Position numbers and translations under genes: made by a program
Source: Linnemannia elongata
Taxonomy: Eukaryota; Mortierellomycota; Mortierellomycetes; Mortierellales; Mortierellaceae
NCBI GenBank assembly: GCA_036320915.1
Contig: JAXBDG010000014.1
Location: forward strand, 868,001 to 932,000
DNA length: 64,000 nt
Direction of reading: 5' to 3'
Shown: positions 46,446 through 56,203 of the stretch, piece after piece
Numbering within the stretch: position 1 is the first letter of the stretch
How the letters are laid out: every line of letters begins with the position of its first letter
The notes under the pieces: model-generated
Databases searched by the model: none
The model's input: only the letters and a program-made list of their open reading frames with translations
What the model was told of the DNA's origin: nothing

Positions 46446-48209
46446 ATGGAGCATGCCCTTGCCTGCGAGAGGGTCTTTGTGATCCCGGAGCTTCTTGTCC
46501 TCATCCGCGCCCACCTTTCGAAACGGGAGCTATTGCGCCTTATGAGCGTTAGCAAGAACTTCAACGTCATCTTCTTCCCTGCATTCTACAGCGAGGTCGA
46601 CCTTTTAAATTGTTCCTACATTTTATCGCGGCCCATCGCTACCCAGTCCTTGATCTTGAGTGCGCCCCATATCCGCAAGGTCAACCTGGACGACGAGTTC
46701 TTGGTGGTCTACAGTAAGGGCGTTGTTGCCTTCATGGACAATTCTACAACAACTGTTGACCGCGACCACCTCCACCATTCACTCCACCTGACGCGAACGA
46801 TACCCCTCCCTCCAATGGAGTTGCTGTCAGGATTAACATACACTCCGTCACGAGGCGCCCAGTTGGAGAGCAAGACAAAATATCGTCAGAGGGGTCTGAA
46901 CTTTATGAGGCTGAGCTGGGCAATTGAGCTCAGTCCACTCCTCACACAGCTGTCTGCGGGAGACCTGTTTCTCGGCAACAGCCACGAGCCGGGTGCACTT
47001 GCCAGGGCGATTGGAGGACTGGCCCACTTGAGGAAACTTGAGTTGATCGTGCGGTGCAACGCGACATTGTGGACAGCGCTTCTCGTGGGGATCACTCGCC
47101 ATTGCCCAGCTATGATTCAAGAGATTCGATTGGCATGGACGCTACAGGATTGCAAATACCAGAATGCGTTGAAGTTGGACGAGCTGGACGCGATCGATGA
47201 TGAAGAGTCTCTGCTTCCACTACCACAGGAGCCTCTTCGCTACTTGGCCGAGCTGGACCTCGAGGAGGGCTACTACTACCGGTTTCAAGACATATATCCG
47301 CTCTTGGCGCGCTGTCCATACCTGACGACTCTGAGCACTCCTCCTGGCGGCCATCTTGAAGATCAGACCCGCATAGCGACCTGTGTCTCGCAGCATTGCC
47401 CCAAGTTACGCAGAGTATATCGACGGGTCGTGAACAGAGAGTTGCAAGGAACGACTACGCTCGGTGCCACTCTTGGTGCTCTGCCCAAGAACTCTCTGCA
47501 CCATCTCTCGGTCGCCTTCCAGAACAGCTGCGGGTCTGACATTTGCAGGACAATCCCCAACCACTACGAATCTTTGATGTCGATCAAGTTCCCAGGCTGC
47601 GAGAGTCTGGATAGCGCGGTGATTCTGGGGATTCTACGGAACTGTGCCAGTCTGGAGGAGTTTGAAGTTCAGGGCCACGATGGAAAATTGTGGAAAGCTT
47701 CGATTTCTATGGAGGATGCTGGTAAAGAGCCCTGGGCGTCACGTCGGATACGAGTACTGGAATTGGCGATTGATATGGGCGAGATCAGCGAACTCTCTTA
47801 CCCTAAACCGCCAGAGGAGCCCTCGGGAAGTCAGATGACACGGATAAGACAACTGGAGACGTTTTACAAGCGGATCGCGGTCCAACATCACTTGACCAAC
47901 CTTTGTCTGAAGATCGCGCACACGCCTGCAACCCCGAGCAGGACAAGCATCCGCCATAGCAATTTCGAGTTCCCATCAATGCTGTACCTGGAACCTGCCA
48001 AGGATGCGCCACAGCTGATGTATGGAAGGCCAAGGAAGGGGTACCTGCAGATGTTCTCGGGACTGGGCCAGCTCAAGTCGGTGACGGGGTCATTTGGCAG
48101 TCAGCTGCATAATCCTAGCAAGGCAGAACTGGACTGGCTTCGCAAGTATTGGCCAAAATTCCAGCTCCAGTCTTTGGCCCGGGACAGGGTTCTTAAAATA
48201 CTGTATTGA
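46446..48209 (+). CDS. F-box/LRR protein D
   Basis: A single-exon gene of 587 residues from the ATG at 46446. The F-box is about 8-50 (FVIPELLVLIRAHLSKREL, RLMSVSKNF). The conserved block after it (HIRKVNLDDEFLVVY) is shorter than in other members. LRR-like strands follow, with cysteine-containing turns (HCPAMIQEIRLAW, RCPYLTTLS, NCASLEEFEV). The EWVC block appears in altered form as EPWASRRIRVLELAIDM near residue 425. The terminal module is present but diverged (GYLQMFSGLGQLKSVTGSFG, SKAELDWLRKYWPKF). It is the most compact intact member of the right-hand cluster. Predicted SCF substrate receptor with unknown target. Confidence 0.78.
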   Translation: MEHALACERVFVIPELLVLIRAHLSKRELLRLMSVSKNFNVIFFPAFYSEVDLLNCSYILSRPIATQSLILSAPHIRKVNLDDEFLVVYSKGVVAFMDNSTTTVDRDHLHHSLHLTRTIPLPPMELLSGLTYTPSRGAQLESKTKYRQRGLNFMRLSWAIELSPLLTQLSAGDLFLGNSHEPGALARAIGGLAHLRKLELIVRCNATLWTALLVGITRHCPAMIQEIRLAWTLQDCKYQNALKLDELDAIDDEESLLPLPQEPLRYLAELDLEEGYYYRFQDIYPLLARCPYLTTLSTPPGGHLEDQTRIATCVSQHCPKLRRVYRRVVNRELQGTTTLGATLGALPKNSLHHLSVAFQNSCGSDICRTIPNHYESLMSIKFPGCESLDSAVILGILRNCASLEEFEVQGHDGKLWKASISMEDAGKEPWASRRIRVLELAIDMGEISELSYPKPPEEPSGSQMTRIRQLETFYKRIAVQHHLTNLCLKIAHTPATPSRTSIRHSNFEFPSMLYLEPAKDAPQLMYGRPRKGYLQMFSGLGQLKSVTGSFGSQLHNPSKAELDWLRKYWPKFQLQSLARDRVLKILY

Positions 48210-48352
48210 TACCCTTGCTGACAGCTCATGTACATTCATATCCAATATTCCTCAACTTCAATGCATCTTTTCGTTTTCCTTTTGCTTGATTCATTTTCTT
48301 CCTTTATGCGTACATGAACAATATATAGTAAATTTATTTCTCTTCAAGTAAA

Positions 48353-48469
48353 TTGCAGCCAGGAAAATTGTTGAATGGATCTGTTCATGACGGGACGGAG
48401 GAGACGGTTGTGACGATGGGACAGAAGGAGGTGGAGTGGATAGTTGCAAACTTTGTATCTCTCGAGTAG
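48353..48469 (+). pseudogene. relic of an F-box/LRR C-terminal module
   Basis: Thirty-nine codons ending in a stop read KLLNGSVHDGTEET, then TMGQKEVEWIV, then NFVSLE. This matches the terminal module of the neighbouring intact genes (for example GSVRAKTDETRVTVGQRECEW at 61182-63242 and TMGQKEVEWMVEHWSSLD at 49515-51737). No F-box or LRR precedes it; the preceding 140 bp are AT-rich 3' flank of gene D. It is therefore a leftover tail of a deleted paralogue on the plus strand. Confidence 0.75.
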
Positions 48470-49397
48470 GCAGATTTCTCGAGAACACGTAATTCTATTT
48501 TATAGCGCGATTCGTGTCATACGAATTATTTACTATCTTATAAAAGCGAACGAACAATATGAGCTTGTTTCTGAAAAAGTTCCATTCATGAGTAATCTTT
48601 GCCCCATGACGACGTCTGCGCCATCACAAATCTGACCTATGATTCTTTCATCTGCGATGAAGATCCGAAGTTGGTGGCGTTTGTCTATCTGATCAAGGTA
48701 TTACGTGTCTCAGACATCTTGTCCCAAGACATGTTTGTTGAAATGTTTTGAGACATTCTCCTCATGCAAGAAGATATACCTGGTACACTTCATGTTTAGA
48801 ATCAGGGAGACACCCGGCTGGATGCCATATGTACTTGTAGTTCCTCACCTCGAGGGTACCTCTTGTCCTATTCCTCGACCGCGAGGGTACCCGCCTCCCT
48901 TCTTCTTGTCGTGGTGAACGGTAAGATGATTTAATACCAATGGACAATACCGCATTTCATAGAAAAGAAGGGGGAGAAGGGGGCACCATCGCTCGCTCGC
49001 TCGCGCTAGTCGAGGGAGAAGGGAAGACAGTGGAATGCGAATGGATTGTTCGTCGTCTTTTGTTGACGTTGGCCCCTTTTGGATGTAAAAGTAGGCCTTG
49101 ACCAATTGCGATGATCTGTGAGTCCATGAGAAAAGGGGGAAATAAACATCCCTCATCTTTTAGTGTCTGTGCCTTTCATAGAAAGAAATAACCTCTACTC
49201 ATCCAACGGTTGAAGTAAAAACAGACACTACGACACCAATTGCCTCCTTAGAAACGTTTTTTTTTCTTTCTCTTATTCCTGCCTCTTCCTTCCTTCCTTC
49301 CTTCAGACTTCGACAAGAACAACAAAAAAAGCAGCCATTTGAATCAGATTCACCCCTCATTCCATTCCATTGCTCATCCCCATTCGACCTCCAAACC

Positions 49398-49425
49398 TTT
49401 TTTTTTTTTTTTTTTTTTTTTTTTT
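49398..49425. repeat. poly(T) run, 28 nt, upstream of F-box gene E
   Basis: Uninterrupted T run about 90 bp before the ATG at 49515, in the likely 5' leader or core promoter. Confidence 0.9.
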
Positions 49426-49514
49426 CATAAAGAAACTTTCTCCTTCATTTCTGTCCCTTCTCTTCTCCGACTCCATCTCCTCTTTTACTCCTTCAAAAGG
49501 ACAAAGATACTCAA

Positions 49515-51737
49515 ATGCCACACATATCATACTTAGTCGTGCCATCAGCCTGCGCACTCGTCTTTCGCATCCCAGAACTAGTCGTCTGCCTCGGCACATT
49601 TCTCACCCACCATGACCTCGCCCAACTCACTCTCACCTCCCGCCAACTCCGCTCGGCTACCATTCCGCTCCTCTGGAACCGCCTTGACCTCCTTTCCGAT
49701 GATCATCCGCAGCGATTACTCGGTTCAGCCGATGCGCTTAAAGCCTTAGCGCGTAATGTCCGACATATCCGCTCCCTTGCCGCCGATACTATTTTCTTTT
49801 CGTACTACCTCGATGCCCTTACACTCTACCTTGACCTGCAACCGATCTCTTTTGGGACGAATACGGGTGCTACTCCTGTTACGGGATCCCCTTTGCCTTC
49901 CTCCCCTCTTTTTCCCAGGCCCGGTTACATGCTGTCCTCGGCTTCGTCCTCATCCATGTTATCGGCGTCTTCGATCGCGAGCGCAGCTTCTTCAGTCTCG
50001 TCCACCCCAACATTCCTCTCGCGAACATCATACTTGGGAAGACCCACATTCAAAAGACCTCAGTGGTTATCGCCCACAGTCCTCGATGCTCCCTCCGTCA
50101 TCCCCCTCCCTCCTTTGAGCCACCTCACTCGAGTCAACTGCTCCTTGGAAATGGATATTCGACACCGCCAATTCTTCAGCTCAAACTCCACCTCTTCTTC
50201 ACTATCATCGTCGTCAACATTAACATCATCCTCGAGCAATAATATGGACCATAGAGGCACAGCACTTTCGACACCTCAAGTCTGCTGGCTCATCAGTCTC
50301 AGCACGCGACTGACACACCTCTGCTTCCATGGAGTAGAACTCGAAATCGAGCTTGTCGTCCGCGTCCTCTGCAGAACCATCACACAACTCCATCGACTCA
50401 AACATCTCGAACTCTCCCCACGACATAACCAAGAGATTTCGATCCAAGTCTGTCGCGCCATCTTCCTTTCCTGCCCACCTTTACTCGAATCCTTGATCTA
50501 CTCCAACCTTGATATTGGCGATCGTGCAGGGGTTCATGTAGTCGAGATGGACTTGTTATCGAGTCAGGGCAATGGGTGGGCTCAGGGTGCGTTGGTACTG
50601 AGGGAAGAACCTCTGGAACATTTGAAGAGGCTGGTCTTGCCCGGGATGCGGCTCGGATATAAGACTGAGGCGATCGATTGGGTGGTGGAACAGTGTCCTG
50701 CTCTAGAGGCATTTGATGTACCCTGTTTTGCCGACGCGTCTGTCGGAGATGCGGTATCGAGTCTCTTGCGAGAACGGTGTCCCCATATCCGTCATCTTTC
50801 CGTTCGAAGGCCGTACTTGGGATACCGTGGAGGAGGGGCCATGAGTTGTATGGAGAAGATCCCTGAGCAACGGCTGGAGACTTTTTATTTCAAAGGATAC
50901 ATTGATGAGTGGCCGTTACAGTTTGAGTTGGCGCTGAGTCGGCATACGGAGACGTTGCGCGAGATTCGGTTTGTGCTTTGTCGGAAGATGAATAGTTCGA
51001 CGATAAAAACTATTCTGACGTCCTGTCTGGCGTTGGTTCATCTCGAGATCCAGGGGACACATCTTAGTACCATTCATTTGGCACTTGAGGATGCAATCGA
51101 GTCCGAATGGGTCTGTTGCGACTTGGAGAACTTGCACATCGCCATTGATGTAGGCCAACACGAGGATCCTTCTTGCTCTTCTTCCTCTTCTTTATCATCA
51201 CCCCACATCCGCAAGCCGCCTGAAGGACGGATGACGCTAACACTTGGCGAGGAAACAAGCGAAGACGACTTAATTTATTGGGAGAGCCTCGAAACTCTCT
51301 ACCGCACCATCGGCTCTCTATCTCGACTCACTGTCCTAAACCTCAAAGTCCTCGCATACGACAGCCGCGGCAAAGAGCTGGACTACACCTCCACCATCCT
51401 CCCAGGCCTGCTCACTCTCGGCAACAGCGCGCACCACCAACCAGGCTTCCTCCCTCTCCTCTCTAGCCTAACCCATCTGCGAGAACTCCGAGGTGCCGTC
51501 CGTGCGGACACTCCTGAGAGTATGGCCACAATGGGCCAGAAGGAGGTTGAATGGATGGTTGAGCATTGGTCGTCGTTGGATCTAGTCGAGTTCTTGCCGA
51601 CGGGTCATGAGAACAAGGTGACTTCTTCTGGGGAGGAAGAGATGATCCCGCCGCACCTGAGGTGGTTGCAGAAGCATCGTCCCGGAATCCGGCTATCTTT
51701 GAGAGCCGAAGTTCCTTCCTTTGCGGCTACCTTCTAA
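49515..51737 (+). CDS. F-box/LRR protein E
   Basis: A single-exon gene of 740 residues. The F-box is about 17-60 (RIPELVVCLGTFLTHHDLAQL). Then comes the family block ALARNVRHIRSL...IFFSYYLDAL. A Ser-rich disordered insert (about 125-175) and a second Ser run (about 230-250) interrupt the LRR part. ESEWVCCDLENLHIAIDV lies near residue 535. The terminal module is complete: LPGLLTLGN, GFLPLLSSLTHLRELRGAV, ATMGQKEVEW and HWSSLDLVEFLP. The member is closest in plan to genes B and C, over 38 kb away, so exchange between the two clusters is likely. Transcribed on the plus strand, convergent with the large gene at 52079-55822. Confidence 0.8.
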   Translation: MPHISYLVVPSACALVFRIPELVVCLGTFLTHHDLAQLTLTSRQLRSATIPLLWNRLDLLSDDHPQRLLGSADALKALARNVRHIRSLAADTIFFSYYLDALTLYLDLQPISFGTNTGATPVTGSPLPSSPLFPRPGYMLSSASSSSMLSASSIASAASSVSSTPTFLSRTSYLGRPTFKRPQWLSPTVLDAPSVIPLPPLSHLTRVNCSLEMDIRHRQFFSSNSTSSSLSSSSTLTSSSSNNMDHRGTALSTPQVCWLISLSTRLTHLCFHGVELEIELVVRVLCRTITQLHRLKHLELSPRHNQEISIQVCRAIFLSCPPLLESLIYSNLDIGDRAGVHVVEMDLLSSQGNGWAQGALVLREEPLEHLKRLVLPGMRLGYKTEAIDWVVEQCPALEAFDVPCFADASVGDAVSSLLRERCPHIRHLSVRRPYLGYRGGGAMSCMEKIPEQRLETFYFKGYIDEWPLQFELALSRHTETLREIRFVLCRKMNSSTIKTILTSCLALVHLEIQGTHLSTIHLALEDAIESEWVCCDLENLHIAIDVGQHEDPSCSSSSSLSSPHIRKPPEGRMTLTLGEETSEDDLIYWESLETLYRTIGSLSRLTVLNLKVLAYDSRGKELDYTSTILPGLLTLGNSAHHQPGFLPLLSSLTHLRELRGAVRADTPESMATMGQKEVEWMVEHWSSLDLVEFLPTGHENKVTSSGEEEMIPPHLRWLQKHRPGIRLSLRAEVPSFAATF

Positions 51738-52078
51738 AAAAAATACGTGATGGTGAAGGATAATTCGATTTATTCCCTGTTCGACGTTATACTTGCCTCA
51801 TTCCCCTTTGTATTCTTTTCATACTATCCAGTTGACTAAGGGGGGGGGGAGGGGGGTTGCCGACATGCCGACATGAAGAATGTATAAGAGAACAAAACGA
51901 GTGAGAATAAAGAAACCACTTGCGACAAATATATGAACATCAATTGCAAAAAAAATAAAAAAGAAGACTGGAATAAGTAACAGACAAATCCACATGTGTG
52001 TATTGCATTTTATTACCATCATATATGTGAAAGGAAAATAAAAATAAAAACTAACGAAAAGATAATATCAAATGACGT
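51738..52078. other. convergent intergenic region
   Basis: 340 bp between the 3' ends of F-box genes E and F. Contains a G-run about 51841-51856 and AT-rich sequence likely to serve as 3' processing signals for both genes. No coding remnant seen. Confidence 0.45.
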
Positions 52079-55000
52079 TCAAGTAAAGGCCAGACTGGAA
52101 AAGTTTCCCTTAACCCACTCCAGAACCCGTTTCTCACTCTCCTCTGCCTCCTCATTACTCTCCTTCGCCTCCGTCACCGTGGCTGTCAACATCATGGACA
52201 TGCTCGTACTAATGGGCATACCTGTGCCCACTTTACTATGATTTCTGTTCGCAACCCTCAGCAGACCCAGCACCGTATGAAGTCGCGGCCATTGGGTTCG
52301 CATCCACTGTAGCTCCGTAACTCCGATCCGGTGGGCCATCCGTGAGACGTTCAGGATCCGAAGCTGCTTGAGTCCACCCATCAAGTCGAGACCGCTCTCG
52401 AGCATCATCTCCAGACAGAGGGTTTGCTGGAACAAGTTGGGGAAGAGGCAGCATAACTGGTCAGTCTCGCAGTGGACTCCCAAAGACAGCTCCTCCATAG
52501 CCGTAAAGGAACCCAGGATCTGACAGACTTGACGCTGTACCTCATAGAGGACATCCAAAGGCGACAGCATCGGTACCGATGACGACGACGACGACGACGA
52601 CGACGACGATGAAGAAGAAGCGCTCAAGACGCTGGGATCGACAACACCTGAAGAGTGCAGTAGCGACAATGTCGACGTCGTGGTCGAAGGCAGAGGAGCT
52701 GCTGTCAAGGAAGAACCATCACTAGTAAAAGCACTGACTGCAGTAGCACCGAGAGCCAGAGCGGGTCGACCGATTCCATCAATCGCCACCCGGAAGACCT
52801 TGATAGTACGAGCGCTCGGCCAGGGAGTTCTGAGCGAAAAGAGCTTGACAAACTTCTGAGCATTCAGTGCCAACAGAAAAGATCCATAGGACGACCCCGA
52901 AGGCAACAGGTCCACCTCTACCAACCGATCGCAGGCTCGCAAAAGGCGCAACAGGGTATCACTCGCCGACCCGCCATTGAAATGACAGTCTCGCATCGAC
53001 AGGTGGGTCAGGGAATGGGAAAGACGGAACAGACTCTGAAGGGTGAGACTCTGGCTGTTGAAGATGAGACGGTCAAACCGGACCTTCTTTATCCCCCGGC
53101 GACGAAGGATCAAAATATCACTTGCAGGATTTCCCGAGACCATCTCCTCGTCGTCATCGTTGCCGTCACTAGCCGCGGCCCAACAGGTTGCATTGAGTAA
53201 CATAGCAATGCTCTGGTCCAGCTGAGGATCATGGGATACTATGCGGACGGGACTGGTGAAAATGGCAAATTCTTCGAGCCGAGGCCAGCAGTCCTTGACT
53301 TTAGCTGCAACAAGACGAGTGACTTGAGAAGAACAAGATCCCAAGGCGAGCGACTGAAGGTTGGGACAGCGACAGAGAAACTTGATCCAGGTTTCGGCAT
53401 CCTGCAGGTCGGCTGTGCCTCCGAGATGGCCTTCAATATAGGCCCGTTGCATAGTAGGAACGTCCTCCAAGACGACCGATTCAGGATCTGCCGCTGCGTC
53501 GTCTTCGTCGACGCGGGTGAATTCGTGACTGGAAGGATGGAGACTCATGTCTTGCTCCGAGAAGGACAACTGCAGGCTCTCAAGGCGGGGAGGGCATCGG
53601 CCGAGCAAGGCTGAAAGTTCGATGTGGCGTCGTGGAGGATGTCCGGCGGCATACTTGAACAGCACCAAGGAGAGAACCCGCAAATCCGACCAGAGACGAC
53701 CCATCGAATCCCATACTTCCTTGTTGGACAGGACCAGGCTGTTGCTTCCAAAAGCCTTGAGTCCCGAGAAACGTGTCATGAATCGCACCAACCACTGCTC
53801 GTCCTCCGCATTGTCGACAAACCAGGGCTGGGAAGAGAGCGACTCAACGCTGTCAAGATAGGCCTGGACTCTCGGAAGGACTTCGATGCACAGCTGAAGA
53901 CGCTCCATAGCCCGGATGAGAGTCAACAGATTCACCTGCTGCTGCTGAAAGCTGGCCGATCCTAGAATCGGTGTCACCTGCTGCTGCTGTAGGCCGTCCA
54001 TCTGGGTGATTCTCCTCTGGGCATCTTGAAGGTTGGCCAATTCTGGCAGGTATACTTCGACCTGTGTCTGCGCTTGGCGATGTTCCTGCGGTGAAAGTTT
54101 CTTTTTTTGATGGACGATGCCGTGGAAGAACACAAACTGTCTCTCCGCATTGAGAAGAGCCAGGTCGTGCCCCCGAAGTGCGGTCTGTCGGTCTGCCGAG
54201 TAGTCCTTCCGGGGATGTTGTTGGTGAACCACTCGTTGAGATGCCAGGAGGGCCGCTTGCTCGGTCTCGATCGCTTGCACAGCTTGGTGATTGTTGACAC
54301 GTTGGCCTCGACGCCCGCGTCGATTCGCCTCAAGGATTTGCATCGCCTGCTCACGACTGTCCAGAACAGCCAGTTGTTGCATCAGCCACGCTGTATGAGC
54401 CGTTGCATTCGTCTGGGCCGCCATTTGTTGGTTGGCATTAAGGATGATTTGTGGTGTGCCAAGCTGCAACGAATGATGCTGAAGGCCGTGTTGGGCCATC
54501 TGACGCGACTGCTGCTGCAGAATCTGAGAGTGAAGGATGCCTTGGGACTGCTGGGCTTGAATTCCCTGCTGGATCTGGGCTTGAAGTTGCTGGAGCTGGA
54601 GTTGTTGTTGGTTCGCCATTGCAAATTGTGCCTGGCTTGCCAGTGCAAGCTGTTGCTGCGGCGGAAGCTGTAGAAGTGGTGTCTGCTGAGTTTGTTGTGG
54701 CAGTTGTGCTTGCTGTTGTGCTTGCTGTTGAGCTTGCAGCTGTGCTTGCTGTTGAGCTTGCAGCTGTGCTTGCTGTTGAGCTTGCAGCTGTGCTTGCTGT
54801 TGAGCTTGCAGCTGTGCTTGCTGTTGAGCTTGCAGCTGTGCTTGCTGTTGAGCTTGCAGCTGTGCTTGCTGTTGAGCTTGCAGCTGTGCTTGCTGTTGAG
54901 CTTGCAGCTGTGCTTGCTGCAAATGCTGCTGCATTTGCTGCTGCATTTGCAGCTGCTGTGGCGTTAGTTGATGTTGTCGCGCTGCGTTCTGTATTAACCG

Positions 55001-55822
55001 GAGGTGCTCTGCCTGCAACGCTTGTCGACCCTGAATCAAACTGGTAATGCTTTGTTGAGGGGTCATTGTGGTGGTGTTGGTGATCGTAGAGGTGGAGGTA
55101 AAGGCAGTACTCGAAGATGATGAAGATGCAGTTGAGGTTCCAGGCGGAGTAGCAATGGTGGCAGCGTTGGCGATGACGGCAGCCTCTTGAGCCACGCGCA
55201 GCCTCTCCATGGTCTGTCGTCGCTGATCTTGAAGTTGTTGCAGATAATGAAGCTGAGTCCCGACCGCTTGCTCCCGAGCTGGAAACATGCCCTTGGCCCG
55301 GAGCCAGTCCCGCTGAGCGACGATTCTGTCGATGGCACTGTACGAAATCCAGGGTCTCCGCTTTTCTCGCGAGTATCCGTCGTCTTGAAGATCAAATGGA
55401 GGAGGGGTGTAGACCGAGGACGCACACAAGAACTGGCTCTTTTCATCCGTGTCATGATACTGATAATCTTGGTCTAGATTCTTGAGTGTCCAAGGGAAGG
55501 CAATGGTGTGGAGGAGTTTCAAATGGGCGGGGTCGACACGTAAAAAGGGCTCGAGACTTTTGCAGGTGCGGAGATACAAGACACGGATATGGGGCGCGTT
55601 CCGGACAAGGGCGTCTTGGACCTCGGGAACGGTGGTGAAGGCGACATGTTGGCGATGGGTCTTGATGGTGATGATTTCCCATAAGAGGGGGGTGAAGAGG
55701 GTCTGGAAGGGTTTGGAGACCACGGCACACTGGGCGAGGTCGTGCAGGGTTAGGTAGACCTGGATGGCGTCGAGGAGTTCTGGGATCGACAGGACCTCGA
55801 ACACGGGGGTGCTGTCCAGCAT
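52079..55822 (-). CDS. F-box protein F with Gln-rich octapeptide repeats
   Basis: A single-exon gene of 1247 residues from the ATG at 55822 (MLDSTPVFEV), about twice the family length. The F-box is about 8-50 (VLSIPELLDAIQVYLTLHDLAQC, FQTLFTPLLWEI). Residues about 230-560 are an insert dominated by Gln/Ala/Leu, including about eight perfect copies of an octapeptide made of Q, A and L. Beyond it the LRR-like region resumes (LGRCPPRLESLQLSF, LLRACDRLVEVDLLP). A Ser homopolymer encoded by a GAC/TCG-type trinucleotide run lies near 1080-1100. The terminal module is diverged (DLMGGLKQLRILNV, GVTELQWMRTQWPRL). Gln-rich prion-like inserts often mediate self-association, but that is inference here. 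Confidence 0.82.
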   Translation of the reverse strand: MLDSTPVFEVLSIPELLDAIQVYLTLHDLAQCAVVSKPFQTLFTPLLWEIITIKTHRQHVAFTTVPEVQDALVRNAPHIRVLYLRTCKSLEPFLRVDPAHLKLLHTIAFPWTLKNLDQDYQYHDTDEKSQFLCASSVYTPPPFDLQDDGYSREKRRPWISYSAIDRIVAQRDWLRAKGMFPAREQAVGTQLHYLQQLQDQRRQTMERLRVAQEAAVIANAATIATPPGTSTASSSSSSTAFTSTSTITNTTTMTPQQSITSLIQGRQALQAEHLRLIQNAARQHQLTPQQLQMQQQMQQHLQQAQLQAQQQAQLQAQQQAQLQAQQQAQLQAQQQAQLQAQQQAQLQAQQQAQLQAQQQAQLQAQQQAQQQAQLPQQTQQTPLLQLPPQQQLALASQAQFAMANQQQLQLQQLQAQIQQGIQAQQSQGILHSQILQQQSRQMAQHGLQHHSLQLGTPQIILNANQQMAAQTNATAHTAWLMQQLAVLDSREQAMQILEANRRGRRGQRVNNHQAVQAIETEQAALLASQRVVHQQHPRKDYSADRQTALRGHDLALLNAERQFVFFHGIVHQKKKLSPQEHRQAQTQVEVYLPELANLQDAQRRITQMDGLQQQQVTPILGSASFQQQQVNLLTLIRAMERLQLCIEVLPRVQAYLDSVESLSSQPWFVDNAEDEQWLVRFMTRFSGLKAFGSNSLVLSNKEVWDSMGRLWSDLRVLSLVLFKYAAGHPPRRHIELSALLGRCPPRLESLQLSFSEQDMSLHPSSHEFTRVDEDDAAADPESVVLEDVPTMQRAYIEGHLGGTADLQDAETWIKFLCRCPNLQSLALGSCSSQVTRLVAAKVKDCWPRLEEFAIFTSPVRIVSHDPQLDQSIAMLLNATCWAAASDGNDDDEEMVSGNPASDILILRRRGIKKVRFDRLIFNSQSLTLQSLFRLSHSLTHLSMRDCHFNGGSASDTLLRLLRACDRLVEVDLLPSGSSYGSFLLALNAQKFVKLFSLRTPWPSARTIKVFRVAIDGIGRPALALGATAVSAFTSDGSSLTAAPLPSTTTSTLSLLHSSGVVDPSVLSASSSSSSSSSSSSSSVPMLSPLDVLYEVQRQVCQILGSFTAMEELSLGVHCETDQLCCLFPNLFQQTLCLEMMLESGLDLMGGLKQLRILNVSRMAHRIGVTELQWMRTQWPRLHTVLGLLRVANRNHSKVGTGMPISTSMSMMLTATVTEAKESNEEAEESEKRVLEWVKGNFSSLAFT
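52573..52620. repeat. trinucleotide repeat encoding poly-Ser
   Basis: A run of GAC/GAT-type triplets on the plus strand, read as consecutive Ser codons in F-box gene F. Confidence 0.85.
54710..54920. repeat. 24-bp tandem repeat, about eight copies, in coding sequence
   Basis: A 24-bp unit is tandemly repeated nearly without change, encoding an octapeptide of Q, A and L in F-box gene F. The identity between copies at synonymous sites indicates recent expansion or homogenisation. Confidence 0.92.
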
Positions 55823-56119
55823 TTGTGTTGGTGTTGAAGAATGAAGGAGAAGGCGAAGAAAAGGGAATAGAGTATGAGGGAGGAAGAGAGGGGTTAGCGT
55901 GAGAGTACGAGGGTGAGGGAGTGGCGATGGAACAAAAGGAGAAGTGAGAAAAGGTGGCCTGCCTGCCCGTCTTTTATATGAGAAATCAAGTCGAGCATCC
56001 AAGCCACACCGAAGAACGATATGTGCCTGAATTATGTGCAAACGTGGTGCAAGAAAGACTTTTCGACCATTTCTCGTCTGTTGCCATGGCATTATCTGCT
56101 CAGCTTTTTTTTTTTATTG

Positions 56120-56154
<35 letters not shown>
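56120..56154. repeat. poly(A) run, 35 nt
   Basis: Uninterrupted, about 300 bp upstream of the start of F-box gene F and preceded by a short T run. Confidence 0.9.
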
Positions 56155-56157
<3 letters not shown>

Positions 56158-56203
56158 ATCATATGACATGAAGGTCCAATGATCCATACTAAGTAACAGT
56201 GAT

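Larger units (their letters stand above)
48210..49514. other. intergenic with gene remnants
   Basis: 1.3 kb between plus-strand F-box genes D and E. It holds the module relic at 48353-48469 and an open but start-less frame at 48596-48751. A ten-base direct repeat (CGAGGGTACC) occurs twice about 48850-48890. A T run of 28 nt is at 49398-49425, about 90 bp before the start of gene E. Confidence 0.5.

Noticed and set aside
54451..55047. Plus-strand frame with an Ala/Val/Leu repeat
   Set aside because: Antisense of the Gln-repeat in F-box gene F; the repeat simply reads as another repeat in every frame.
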